In this document: positions 35,337 through 42,502 of the stretch, piece by piece
How positions within the stretch are numbered: position 1 is the stretch's first letter
How the letters are laid out: each line of letters opens with the position of its first letter
Assembly (NCBI RefSeq): GCF_004366075.1
Contig: NZ_SODU01000004.1
Span: forward strand, 248,001-312,000
Direction: 5' to 3'
Source of the DNA: Kribbella pratensis
GTDB lineage: Bacteria > Actinomycetota > Actinomycetes > Propionibacteriales > Kribbellaceae
Length of the DNA stretch: 64,000 nucleotides
Position numbers and translations under genes: made by a program
The notes under the pieces: generated by a model
What the model saw: only the letters and a program-made list of their open reading frames with translations
Told to the model about the DNA's origin: nothing
The model's database searches: none

Positions 35337-36271
35337 GCCGTTTGCTCCTCGGTCTCGTTGCTTCCAGATAGCAGCAGGTACAGGACGGCCATCCGGATCG
35401 CCACGCCGTTGGTGACCTGCTCGACGATCACGGAGCGGGTGGAGTCGGCGACCTCGGCGCTGATCTCCATCCCGCGGTTCATCGGCCCGGGGTGCAGCAC
35501 GATCGCCTCGTCCGGCAGTTGCGCCATCCGGTTCTTGTCCAGGCCGTAGCGGCGCGTGTACTCGCGGGCGCTCGGGAAGAACGCGTCGTTCATCCGCTCC
35601 CGCTGCACCCGCAGCATCATCACCGCGTCGCTCTTCGGCAGCACCGCGTCGAAGTCGTACGACGTGGCGCACGGCCACCTGCTCATGTCGACAGGCACCA
35701 GCGTCGGCGGGGCGACCACGGTGACCTCGGCGCCGAGGGTCGAGAGCAGCAGCACGTTCGACCGCGCGACCCGCGAGTGCAGGACGTCGCCGACGATCGT
35801 GATCCGGCGGCCCTCCAGCGAGCCGAGGTGCCGGCGCATCGTGAACGCGTCGAGCAACGCCTGCGTCGGGTGCTCGTGCGTGCCGTCGCCGGCGTTGACC
35901 ACCGACCCGGTCATCCAGCCCGACTTGGCCAGCAGGTGCGGCGCACCGGACGATCCGTGCCGGCAGACGACGCCGTCGGCACCCATCGCCTGCAGGGTCA
36001 GCGCGGTGTCCTTCAGGCTCTCGCCCTTGCTCAGGCTCGAGCCCTTCGCGGAGAAGTTGATGACGTCCGCGGACAGCCGCTTGGCGGCTGCCTCGAACGA
36101 GATCCGCGTCCGGGTGGAGTCCTCGAAGAACAGGTTCACCACGGTCCGCCCGCGCAGCGCGGGCAGCTTCTTGATCGGGCGGTCGGCCAGCGACCGCATC
36201 TCCTCGGCGGTGTCGAGGATCAGCTGCGCCTCGTCGCGGCTCAGGTCCGCGGCGCTCAGCAGGTGCTTCAT
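35333..36271 (-). CDS. pyrB: Aspartate carbamoyltransferase catalytic subunit
   Basis: First committed step of pyrimidine synthesis. The 312 residues contain the carbamoyl-phosphate motif FFEDSTRTR, the SSLSKGES loop, and HPTQALLDAFTMRRH for substrate binding. No pyrI regulatory chain is present, as usual for Gram-positives, so control is expected from PyrR. ATG 36271 overlaps the pyrR stop as ATGA. Confidence 0.97.
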   Translation of the reverse strand: MKHLLSAADLSRDEAQLILDTAEEMRSLADRPIKKLPALRGRTVVNLFFEDSTRTRISFEAAAKRLSADVINFSAKGSSLSKGESLKDTALTLQAMGADGVVCRHGSSGAPHLLAKSGWMTGSVVNAGDGTHEHPTQALLDAFTMRRHLGSLEGRRITIVGDVLHSRVARSNVLLLSTLGAEVTVVAPPTLVPVDMSRWPCATSYDFDAVLPKSDAVMMLRVQRERMNDAFFPSAREYTRRYGLDKNRMAQLPDEAIVLHPGPMNRGMEISAEVADSTRSVIVEQVTNGVAIRMAVLYLLLSGSNETEEQTA

Positions 36272-36873
36272 GCCTTCACCCCAGTCGGCGCCTTGTCGGC
36301 GATCAGTACGGCGTCCTCGCCGTCGAACTCGGTCAGGTGCACGGTGACCCGCTCGACCAGGGAGGTCGGCAGGTTCTTGCCCACGTAGTCGGCGCGGATC
36401 GGCAGCTCGCGGTGGCCGCGGTCGACCAGGACGGCCAGCTGGACGGCGCGCGGGCGGCCGATGTCGCCGAGCGCGTCGAGGGCCGCGCGGATCGTCCGGC
36501 CGGAGAACAGCACGTCGTCGACGAGCACCACGACCTTGCCGTCGATACCGTCTGCCGGGATGTCGGTGTGTTCGAGGCCGCGTGGTGGTTTGAGACCGAT
36601 GTCGTCGCGGTACATGGTCACATCGAGTGATCCCGTGGGCACGCTCTGCCCCTCAACGGCCTGGATCCGGGCCGAGACGCGTTGCGCGAGCGGGACTCCA
36701 CGGCTGGGGATGCCGAGCAGGACGACCGGGTCGGCGCCGCGGTTCCGCTCGAGGATCTCGTGGGCGATCCGGGTCAGTGCCCGGGAAATGTCGGAAGCGT
36801 CGAGGACCTCGCGGCTGCTGCGTTTCGGCGGCTGCGAAATCTCGGGGTGCTCTGCACGCTGGGCAGGGCTCAT
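36268..36873 (-). CDS. pyrR: PyrR: pyrimidine operon regulator / uracil phosphoribosyltransferase
   Basis: A 201-residue PRPP-fold protein that senses UMP/UTP and binds pyr mRNA. The PRPP loop is VVVLVDDVLFSGRTIRAAL (114-132), with GIPSRGVPLA and TMYRDDIGLKPP also conserved. The N-terminal 20 residues are extra. AAGGAGG lies ten bases before ATG 36873, directly after a hairpin that matches the PyrR binding loop (36892-36909). PyrR probably represses its own translation and, through the overlapping junctions, that of the whole operon. Confidence 0.96.
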   Translation of the reverse strand: MSPAQRAEHPEISQPPKRSSREVLDASDISRALTRIAHEILERNRGADPVVLLGIPSRGVPLAQRVSARIQAVEGQSVPTGSLDVTMYRDDIGLKPPRGLEHTDIPADGIDGKVVVLVDDVLFSGRTIRAALDALGDIGRPRAVQLAVLVDRGHRELPIRADYVGKNLPTSLVERVTVHLTEFDGEDAVLIADKAPTGVKA

Positions 36874-36883
36874 CGCTACCGTT

Positions 36884-36909
36884 CCTCCTTTCCCGCCTCT
36901 CTGGACGGG
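36884..36909 (-). promoter_or_regulatory. PyrR-binding hairpin next to the pyrR ribosome binding site
   Basis: The minus-strand mRNA reads CCCGTCCAGAGAGGCGGG at 36909-36892: stem CCCG-(U)-CC / GG-CGGG with loop AGAGA. This is the PyrR recognition core known from Bacillus (UCCAGAGAGGCU). Only two bases later comes the Shine-Dalgarno AAGGAGG (36890-36884). There is no terminator or antiterminator, so translational repression, the form reported in actinobacteria, is the likely mode. Confidence 0.8.
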
Positions 36910-36962
36910 TCTTTAAAGGACGTTCGGACCGCTTGACATGGTATCGGATGTGACACGCCGTC

Positions 36963-37004
36963 TTGACGCTGGCCTCCGGCCCAGAATATTGTTACTCTGT
37001 GTAA
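36963..37004 (+). promoter_or_regulatory. bldD promoter with BldD box (autoregulatory)
   Basis: -35 TTGACG (36963-36968), 18-bp spacer, -10 TATTGT (36987-36992). TTACTCTGTGTAA at 36992-37004 fits the BldD consensus TnACnC(A/T)GnGTnA at every specified position and covers the -10 edge and start point. Since bldD itself lies downstream, this is a direct sign of autorepression. A second TTGACA (36933-36938) lies further upstream without a good -10. Confidence 0.8.
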
Positions 37005-37080
37005 TCGAGGGGGGTTTCACTATCGGGCCCGTTCCCTGCGGGGCCGGACATGACGAAACTAGTCGGAGGGAAGAACCAGC

Positions 37081-37596
37081 GTGCCGAGCGAATACGCGAA
37101 GACACTGGGTGGCAAGCTACGTGCCATCCGCCAGCAGCAAGGTTTGTCGCTGCATGGCGTGGAAGAGAAGTCCAAGGGTCGCTGGAAGGCGGTTGTCGTC
37201 GGCTCGTACGAGCGCGGCGATCGAGCCGTCACGGTCCAGAAGCTCGCGGAGCTCGCCGATTTCTACGGCGTGCCGATCCGTGAACTGCTCCCTGGGTCCG
37301 CCAGCGCGGCTGCCGCGGCTGCCGCTCCTCCCCGGTTGATCCTCGACCTGGAGGCCCTGCAACACCTCGACGCGAGCGAGGCCGGTCCGCTGACGCGGTA
37401 CGCGGCCACGATCCAGGCTCAGCGTGGGGACTACAACGGAAAGGTGCTGTCGATCCGTCAGGACGACATGCGGACGCTCGCGGTGATCTACGACGAATCG
37501 CCGACGACGCTGACCGAGCGCTTCATCTCCTGGGGTGTACTGAACCCGGAGGCGAAGGGTGACGTCGAGGAAACGTCCGAGGCCGCCGGCGCCTGA
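37081..37596 (+). CDS. bldD: BldD, c-di-GMP-dependent developmental repressor
   Basis: A 171-residue homologue of the Streptomyces master regulator. The N-terminal helix-turn-helix (about 5-70) has LGGKLRAIRQQQGLSLHGVEEK and ERGDRAVTVQKLAELADFYGVP. The C-terminal domain keeps the c-di-GMP signature exactly: Arg115-Gly-Asp117, eight residues, then Arg126-Gln-Asp-Asp129. An alanine-rich linker (74-82) joins them. GTG 37081 has GGAGGG about ten bases upstream. Divergent from pyrR, as in Streptomyces. It should respond to c-di-GMP and repress development or stress genes; targets here are not known. Confidence 0.96.
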   Translation: MPSEYAKTLGGKLRAIRQQQGLSLHGVEEKSKGRWKAVVVGSYERGDRAVTVQKLAELADFYGVPIRELLPGSASAAAAAAAPPRLILDLEALQHLDASEAGPLTRYAATIQAQRGDYNGKVLSIRQDDMRTLAVIYDESPTTLTERFISWGVLNPEAKGDVEETSEAAGA

Positions 37597-37848
37597 CGCC
37601 TGAGAAGGCAGCAATCTGGCGAAGGCACCAGACGGTCGGGGCTTGTAGCAGCTGGCCCACGGCCGCCCGCCTTCCTCAGCAGACGGAACAGAGCACCACC
37701 AACGCAGTGCAACGCAGGACAACGCAGCACCAAGCGGCAGGTGCCACCTCACCGGCCGCACACGGGGACGCAACGGCGGCCCGGGACCGTACCGAGACGG
37801 TCACCGGGCCTGAGAGAGGGCTCGCCCCCCTCACTTCCCAGCAGCGAT

Positions 37849-38259
37849 TCAGACGCCCAGTGTGGGCTTCAGCTGCAGCAGTCTGGCCAGCAGGCCGTTG
37901 ACGAACGTCGGGGACTCGTCGGTCGACAGGTCCCGCGCCAGCGCGACCGCCTCGCTCACCGCGACCACGTCCGGCACCTGGTCGTCGAACAGCAGCTCGT
38001 AGGTGCCGATCCGCAGGATGTTCCGGTCGACGGCCGGCATCCGGTCCAGCGTCCAGCCGACCGAGTGGGTCTCGAGCAGGTCGTCGATCTGCTCGCTGTG
38101 TTTCGCGACCCCTTCGACCAGCGCCACGGTGAACTCGTTCACCGGCGGATCGTTGTCGGCCACCCGGTCAGCCAGGGTGCCGCCGACCGGCAACCCCCTG
38201 ACCTCCGACTCGAACAGCACGTCGAGGGCGCGCTTGCGGGCCTTGCTCCGGGCAGACAT
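37849..38259 (-). CDS. nusB: Transcription antitermination factor NusB
   Basis: A 136-residue all-helical RNA-binding factor that, with NusE, promotes rRNA antitermination. It starts ARSKARKRALDVLFESEVRG (basic RNA-binding helix) and contains RMPAVDRNILRIGTYELLF and VAVSEAVALARDLSTDESPTFVNGLLARL, the family core. It lies 35 bases after efp on the same strand and converges with bldD across 252 bp that hold no gene I recognise. Confidence 0.95.
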   Translation of the reverse strand: MSARSKARKRALDVLFESEVRGLPVGGTLADRVADNDPPVNEFTVALVEGVAKHSEQIDDLLETHSVGWTLDRMPAVDRNILRIGTYELLFDDQVPDVVAVSEAVALARDLSTDESPTFVNGLLARLLQLKPTLGV

Positions 38260-38294
38260 CTTCTGTTGTCGACTTTCCCTAGAGGTTGCGCTGC

Positions 38295-38858
38295 TCAGGA
38301 GGTGACGCGGCCGAGGTAGTCCCCGGTGCGGGTGTCGACCTTGACCTTCTCGCCGGTGGTCAGGAAGAGCGGGACCTGGATGTCGTAGCCGGTTTCCAGC
38401 TTGGCCGGCTTGGTGCCGCCGCTGGAGCGGTCGCCCTGCAGACCCGGCTCGGTGTACTCGACCGTGAGCTCGACCGAGGCCGGGAGCTCGACGTACAGCG
38501 GAAGCTCGTCGTGCACCGCGACGATGGCGTCCTGGTTCTCCAGCAGGAAGTGCACCGCGTCGCCGACCACCTCGGGCGTCAGCTGCAGCTGGTCGTAGGT
38601 GCTCTTGTCCATGAAGACGTACGACGTGCCGTCGTTGTACAGGTACGTCATGTCACGCTTGTCGACCGTGGCCACGTCGACCTTGACGTCGGCGTTGAAC
38701 GTCTTGTCGACCACCTTGCCGGACAGCACGTTCTTCAGCTTGGTCCGGACGATGGCGCCGCCCTTGCCCGGCTTGTGATGCTGGAACCACACGACGGACC
38801 ACAGCTGTCCGTCCAGGTCGAGCACCATGCCGTTCTTGAGGTCGTTCGTCGATGCCAC
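38295..38858 (-). CDS. efp: Translation elongation factor P
   Basis: Relieves ribosome stalling at polyproline. The 187 residues have three beta-barrel domains; the tip loop is QHHKPGKGGAIVRTKLKN, with the usual Lys in KPGKG, and the end YTEPGLQGDRSSGGTKPAKLETG ... TTGEKVKVDTRTGDYLGRV is diagnostic. GTG 38858 gives VASTNDLKNGMVLDLD, the standard N-terminus; the frame is open for about 13 more codons upstream. No modification enzyme gene lies nearby. Confidence 0.96.
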   Translation of the reverse strand: MASTNDLKNGMVLDLDGQLWSVVWFQHHKPGKGGAIVRTKLKNVLSGKVVDKTFNADVKVDVATVDKRDMTYLYNDGTSYVFMDKSTYDQLQLTPEVVGDAVHFLLENQDAIVAVHDELPLYVELPASVELTVEYTEPGLQGDRSSGGTKPAKLETGYDIQVPLFLTTGEKVKVDTRTGDYLGRVTS

Positions 38859-39004
38859 GCGGGTATGCCCTTCGAAATCGATCAGCGGTAACGACAAATT
38901 GTAGCGGTGACTACCGCATTCCTCCGATTCGTGCGTTCGGCCGGACCCCGGGGGCCGTACGCTGGAGCTCCGGATCGTCCATCGAGGTGCCAGGAGGCCG
39001 GCTG

Positions 39005-39838
39005 ATGACGGGGTTCGTGATCTTCGTCGTGGTGATGATCGTGGTCGGCCTGATCAACAAAGCCAAGCAGCAGTCCGGCGGCGGCAACGCCAAGCAGAAC
39101 GCCCGGATGCAGGCGCTGATCGAGCGCATCCAGGCCCAGCAGGGCGGCAACCAGCCGGTCCAGTTCCAGGGCCAGTTCACTCAGGCCGCCGGGCCGGGTG
39201 GACCACCTCCGGCGCCGATACCAGGGCAGATGCAGACCGGGAGTGCGCAGGGCAGTCAGCAGGCCGCGGCCGTTCTTCAGCAACTCCTGCAGAACGGGCG
39301 GCAGCCACGACACATGGGCGAGCGGAACTCCCCCGGCCAGGCGGCACAGCAGCCCGCCTTCGGTACGCCGTACCAGCCGCCGGCGCAGTTCCAGCCCTCG
39401 CAGCATCCGGTGCAGTACAACCCGGGGCCGTACCAGCCGCCGGCGCATCGCCCGCAGCAGAACAACCTGCCGTCGACGAAGCAGGACCTGGACACCAGGG
39501 TGCGGGACCTGATGAACGCGGGCAACGAGGTCGGCGCGATCCGGTTGCTGAGTGACGAGCGTGAGATGGGGATCCTCGAGGCGCAGAAGTACGCTCGCAC
39601 CTTGGTCGCGCCGCCGGCCGCTCAGCAGGGTGCCGACGTACCGGATGAGCCTGATGAGGAGCGGTACGTCGGTTCGGCGGCGTTCGCGGAGTCGATCTTC
39701 AACGTCAACGACCGTGACGAGAACGTGTGGGCCAGCGGCTGGGTCGACGTACCTGAGCCGGAGGATCGCTCCGACATCGAGGAGCTGTGGCAGACCGTCA
39801 GCAACCCGCCGCGGGCTACTCCTCCCACGTCACAGTGA
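39005..39838 (+). CDS. Membrane-anchored Gln/Pro-rich protein with L7/L12-like C-terminal helix pair
   Basis: A 277-residue protein of unknown function. Residues 1-16 form one membrane helix (TGFVIFVVVMIVVGL), 20-165 are Gln/Pro-rich and disordered (QPPAQFQPSQ, PYQPPAHRPQQ), and 170-210 form a short helical domain (LDTRVRDLMNAGNEVGAIRLL ... GILEAQKYARTLV) whose spacing resembles the ribosomal L7/L12 C-terminal motif seen in other actinobacterial membrane proteins. The tail is acidic. AGGAGG precedes ATG 39005. It diverges from efp. Confidence 0.72.
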   Translation: MTGFVIFVVVMIVVGLINKAKQQSGGGNAKQNARMQALIERIQAQQGGNQPVQFQGQFTQAAGPGGPPPAPIPGQMQTGSAQGSQQAAAVLQQLLQNGRQPRHMGERNSPGQAAQQPAFGTPYQPPAQFQPSQHPVQYNPGPYQPPAHRPQQNNLPSTKQDLDTRVRDLMNAGNEVGAIRLLSDEREMGILEAQKYARTLVAPPAAQQGADVPDEPDEERYVGSAAFAESIFNVNDRDENVWASGWVDVPEPEDRSDIEELWQTVSNPPRATPPTSQ

Positions 39839-39881
39839 TGTAGCTGCGCGTCCGCCAATGCCGAGTCACTGCTGGCACCCG

Positions 39882-40385
39882 TCATGACTGGTCCCGCTTG
39901 TCCCCGAGCGACTCCAGCAGGGTCCGCAGCAGACCTGCCAGCTGCTCGCGTTCAGCCGCCGACAGTCCGGCGAGTAGCTGCGACTCGGTGTCGACATGCG
40001 TCGGCAGCACCTTGTCGATGAGCTCGAGGCCCTCGGGTGTCAGGGTCACCAGCACACCACGGCGGTCGGTTTCACTCGGCGCACGCGTCACCAGTCCGCG
40101 AGCCTCCAGCCGATCCAGCCGCTGACTGATCGCTCCCGACGTGACCATCGACGAGTGCATCAACCCGGCCGGCGTCAGACTGTGCTCGGCGTTGCTGCGC
40201 CGCAGGGTCGCCAGTACGTCGAACGACGCGCGGTCCAGGTCGTGCTTGCTGAAGTTCCGCCGCAGCTCGGCGTCGAACAGCGCGCCGAGGCGGCTCATCC
40301 GCCCGATGATGCCCATCGGCGACGGATCCAGGTCCGGCCGCCGCACACGCCACTGCTCGAGCACCAGGTCGACGTGATCTGCCAT
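39882..40385 (-). CDS. MarR-family regulator
   Basis: A 167-residue MarR repressor with the winged helix at about 55-125 (LTPAGLMHSSMVTSGAISQRLDRLEARGLVTR, wing SETDRRGVLVTLTPEG). No Shine-Dalgarno precedes ATG 40385; TAGGCT lies six bases upstream, so its mRNA is probably leaderless. It is divergent from an EamA exporter, with three palindromic operator copies between them, so it very likely represses both genes until a ligand binds. The ligand is unknown. Confidence 0.9.
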   Translation of the reverse strand: MADHVDLVLEQWRVRRPDLDPSPMGIIGRMSRLGALFDAELRRNFSKHDLDRASFDVLATLRRSNAEHSLTPAGLMHSSMVTSGAISQRLDRLEARGLVTRAPSETDRRGVLVTLTPEGLELIDKVLPTHVDTESQLLAGLSAAEREQLAGLLRTLLESLGDKRDQS

Positions 40386-40408
40386 CCACTCAGCCTAGCG
40401 CCAGATCG

Positions 40409-40467
40409 CTTAGCGCTGAGGGACTTGTAAGTTCCTTAGCGCTGAGATACTTTATCTTAGTGCTAAG
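40409..40467. promoter_or_regulatory. Three palindromic MarR operators over divergent leaderless promoters
   Basis: Copies CTTAGCGCTGAG (40409-40420), CTTAGCGCTGAG (40435-40446) and CTTAGTGCTAAG (40456-40467); the palindrome is CTTAGCGCTAAG. For the exporter the promoter is -35 TTGTAA (40425-40430), 17-bp spacer, -10 TACTTT (40448-40453), six bases, GTG 40460. Copy 2 fills the spacer and copy 3 covers the start codon. For marR the -10 is TAGGCT (40397-40392, minus), with copy 1 upstream in its spacer. Binding would block both. Confidence 0.75.
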
Positions 40468-41668
40468 CAATCGACGCTCCACCGTCCTCCTGACCACGGC
40501 CATCGCGCCAATGCTCTGGGGCACGACCTACGTGGTGACCACCGAGTTCCTCCCGCCCCACCGCCCCCTGCTGGCCGCACTCTTGCGTGCGCTGCCGGCC
40601 GGCCTCTTGCTCGTCGCGGTCACCCGTGTCCTGCCGCGCGGCAGGTGGTGGTGGCGCTCGCTGCTCCTCGGCACGCTCAACATCGGCGCCTTCAACGCGT
40701 TCCTGTTCGTCGGTGCGTACCGGCTGCCAGGTGGCGTGGCCGCGACCGTCGGAGCGATCCAGCCGCTACTGGTCGCTTTGCTATCAGCTGGTCTGCTGCG
40801 CCAGCGCCTGTCAATGCGCACCGTTATCACTGCGCTGGCCGGCGTGTTCGGCGTCGGTCTGCTCGTGCTGCGGGCTACCGCACGACTCGACATGTGGGGC
40901 GTACTCGCAGCCGCCGGCGCTGCGGTCGTCATGGCATTCGGCGTCGTACTCAGCAAGCGCTGGACGTCACCTGCTCCCCTGCTGGCCACTACTGGTTGGC
41001 AGCTCGTCGCCGGCGGACTGGTGCTCCTACCAGTGGCCTTCCTGGTCGAGGGCGCTTTCCCCGCCTTCACACTGCGGAACCTCGCTGGCTACGCGTACTT
41101 GGCGCTGTTCGGCTCGGCAGTCGCCTATGCACTCTGGTTCCGCGGACTCCGGGAACTCGTTCCGACCGAGGTCACGTTCCTAGGACTGCTGAGCCCCGTA
41201 GTAGCGACCACAGTGGGCTGGCTGGTCCTCGCTCAGCACCTCACCGCACTGCAGGCAGTCGGCGGTCTCATCGTGCTGGCAGCCCTTGCGTTTGCACAGG
41301 TACGACCGGCAGCCCAGCGCCTAGATCAGTCCCTCGCGCAGCGCATAGGCGACGGCGTGGGAGCGGTTCCTGAGCTGCAGACGGCTGGTGACGTCGTGGA
41401 GGACGTTCTTGACCGTGCGCTCAGAGTAGGACAGCTCCCGGGCGATCTCCTGTGTGTCCTTGCCGTCGGCGACAAGTCGCAGTACCTGGGTCTCCCGGTC
41501 GGACAGACCGGTGTGGGACAGTCCTCGCGGTGCCAGCACCTGCCGCTGCATCCGCGACACCTGACCGAGCAGCCGCCCCAGCAGGTCCGGAGGCAGACTG
41601 CCGTCACCCGCGGCGGCGGCCTGCACCAGGTGCACAATCCGGTCACCGGTCGCTTCGGTACGCCGTAG
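40460..41668 (+). CDS. EamA exporter with an abnormal antisense-derived C-terminal tail
   Basis: The first 287 residues are a normal ten-helix EamA exporter (LWGTTYVVTTEFLPPHRPLLAALLR at the start; VATTVGWLVLAQHLTALQAVGGLIVLAALAFAQV as the last helices). The frame then lacks a stop and runs 115 more residues, all antisense to the LuxR gene, with no homology expected. A CTAG at 41321-41324 ends LuxR and would also end this gene one frame over, so a one-base shift near the 3' end is suspected. Regulated by the divergent MarR gene through three operators; leaderless GTG start. Confidence 0.8.
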   Translation: MLSNRRSTVLLTTAIAPMLWGTTYVVTTEFLPPHRPLLAALLRALPAGLLLVAVTRVLPRGRWWWRSLLLGTLNIGAFNAFLFVGAYRLPGGVAATVGAIQPLLVALLSAGLLRQRLSMRTVITALAGVFGVGLLVLRATARLDMWGVLAAAGAAVVMAFGVVLSKRWTSPAPLLATTGWQLVAGGLVLLPVAFLVEGAFPAFTLRNLAGYAYLALFGSAVAYALWFRGLRELVPTEVTFLGLLSPVVATTVGWLVLAQHLTALQAVGGLIVLAALAFAQVRPAAQRLDQSLAQRIGDGVGAVPELQTAGDVVEDVLDRALRVGQLPGDLLCVLAVGDKSQYLGLPVGQTGVGQSSRCQHLPLHPRHLTEQPPQQVRRQTAVTRGGGLHQVHNPVTGRFGTP

Positions 41669-42022
41669 TACGCCGGAGACCCCCAGCTCGACCGCTGTCA
41701 TCAGCGCTTCGTCGTCGATCGTGCTGCCGATCAGCACGGTCCGGCAGCCCCGCTGCGTCGCGGCCCGCAGTACCTGAACAGCACCGGCGTCCAGCGAGTC
41801 GACGGCGACCAACGCGACCACTGGCGGTGCAATGCGCTGGTCGGCCGACTGCGCGGGTCGCTGCGCCGCCAGGTCGGCGTCACCGATCAGGCTGATCTCC
41901 GGGCACTGCCGCAGCGTGTGCACCAGCCCGAACTGCGACAGCGGGTCGAGTGCCTTGACCCAGACCGGAATACGGTGCTGCTCACCGAGCGGTTCCCCCA
42001 CTTGTTGTGTCGTCACAACCAT
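41321..42022 (-). CDS. LuxR-type regulator with pseudo-receiver domain
   Basis: A 233-residue NarL/FixJ-like regulator. The C-terminal helix-turn-helix (about 170-233) is strong: LSDRETQVLRLVADGKDTQEIARELSYSERTVKNVLHDVTSRLQLRNRSHAV. The N-terminal half has the receiver layout but seems to lack the acidic pair and the phosphoryl-Asp (the segment VVALVAVDSLDAG places Ala at that site), so it is probably phosphorylation-independent. It begins 24 bases after aroQ on the same strand; that gap holds a small hairpin, TGCCC-GAAA-GGGCA (42027-42040). Target genes unknown. Confidence 0.85.
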   Translation of the reverse strand: MVVTTQQVGEPLGEQHRIPVWVKALDPLSQFGLVHTLRQCPEISLIGDADLAAQRPAQSADQRIAPPVVALVAVDSLDAGAVQVLRAATQRGCRTVLIGSTIDDEALMTAVELGVSGVLRRTEATGDRIVHLVQAAAAGDGSLPPDLLGRLLGQVSRMQRQVLAPRGLSHTGLSDRETQVLRLVADGKDTQEIARELSYSERTVKNVLHDVTSRLQLRNRSHAVAYALREGLI

Positions 42023-42046
42023 CTGATGCCCGAAAGGGCAGATTGG

Positions 42047-42502
42047 TTATGAATCCAGGGTGATGAGCGCGCGGAGCGCCAGCCGGTACGAGTCGAGCCC
42101 GAAGCCGGCGATGGTCCCGGTCGCCACCCCGGCGACCACACTGGTGTGCCGGAACTCCTCGCGGGTGGCCGGATTGGTCAGGTGGATCTCGATCAACGGA
42201 GCGGTCCGCTGCGCGATCGCGTCCCGCAACGCGTACGAGTAATGGGTGAACGCGGCCGGGTTCAGAACGACGGGAATCCGGCCGTCCGCGGCCTCGTGCA
42301 GCCAGCCGACCAACTCGGCCTCGTCGTCGGTCTGCCGTACGTCGACCTCGAACCCGAGTTCGGCGCCCGTCTTCTCACACACCCCGACCAGCTCGGCGAA
42401 CGTCGTCGTACCGTACTTCTCCGGCTCCCGCGACCCCAGCCGCCCGAGGTTCGGCCCGTTCAGCACCAGCACCCGCCTGCTCACATCCGTCACAGCCTTC
42501 AC
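42047..42502 (-). CDS. aroQ: Type II 3-dehydroquinate dehydratase
   Basis: Third shikimate step (3-dehydroquinate to 3-dehydroshikimate). The 151 residues hold VLVLNGPNLGRLGSREPEKYG (active-site Tyr and Arg), NPAAFTHYSYALRDAI (Asn and Ser/Tyr), EIHLTNPATREEFRHTSVVAG with catalytic His. GTG 42502 overlaps the stop of the TetR gene as GTGA; a GTG 15 bases further in (VSRRVLVLNG) is an alternative. Unlike aroB/aroK/aroC it is separated from the shikimate run by the HelD and oxidoreductase genes. Confidence 0.95.
   Translation of the reverse strand: MKAVTDVSRRVLVLNGPNLGRLGSREPEKYGTTTFAELVGVCEKTGAELGFEVDVRQTDDEAELVGWLHEAADGRIPVVLNPAAFTHYSYALRDAIAQRTAPLIEIHLTNPATREEFRHTSVVAGVATGTIAGFGLDSYRLALRALITLDS

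Noticed and set aside
42027..42040. TGCCC-GAAA-GGGCA hairpin as a terminator between aroQ and luxR
   Set aside because: Only five base pairs, no T-run and a 24-nt gap; read-through into luxR seems more likely.
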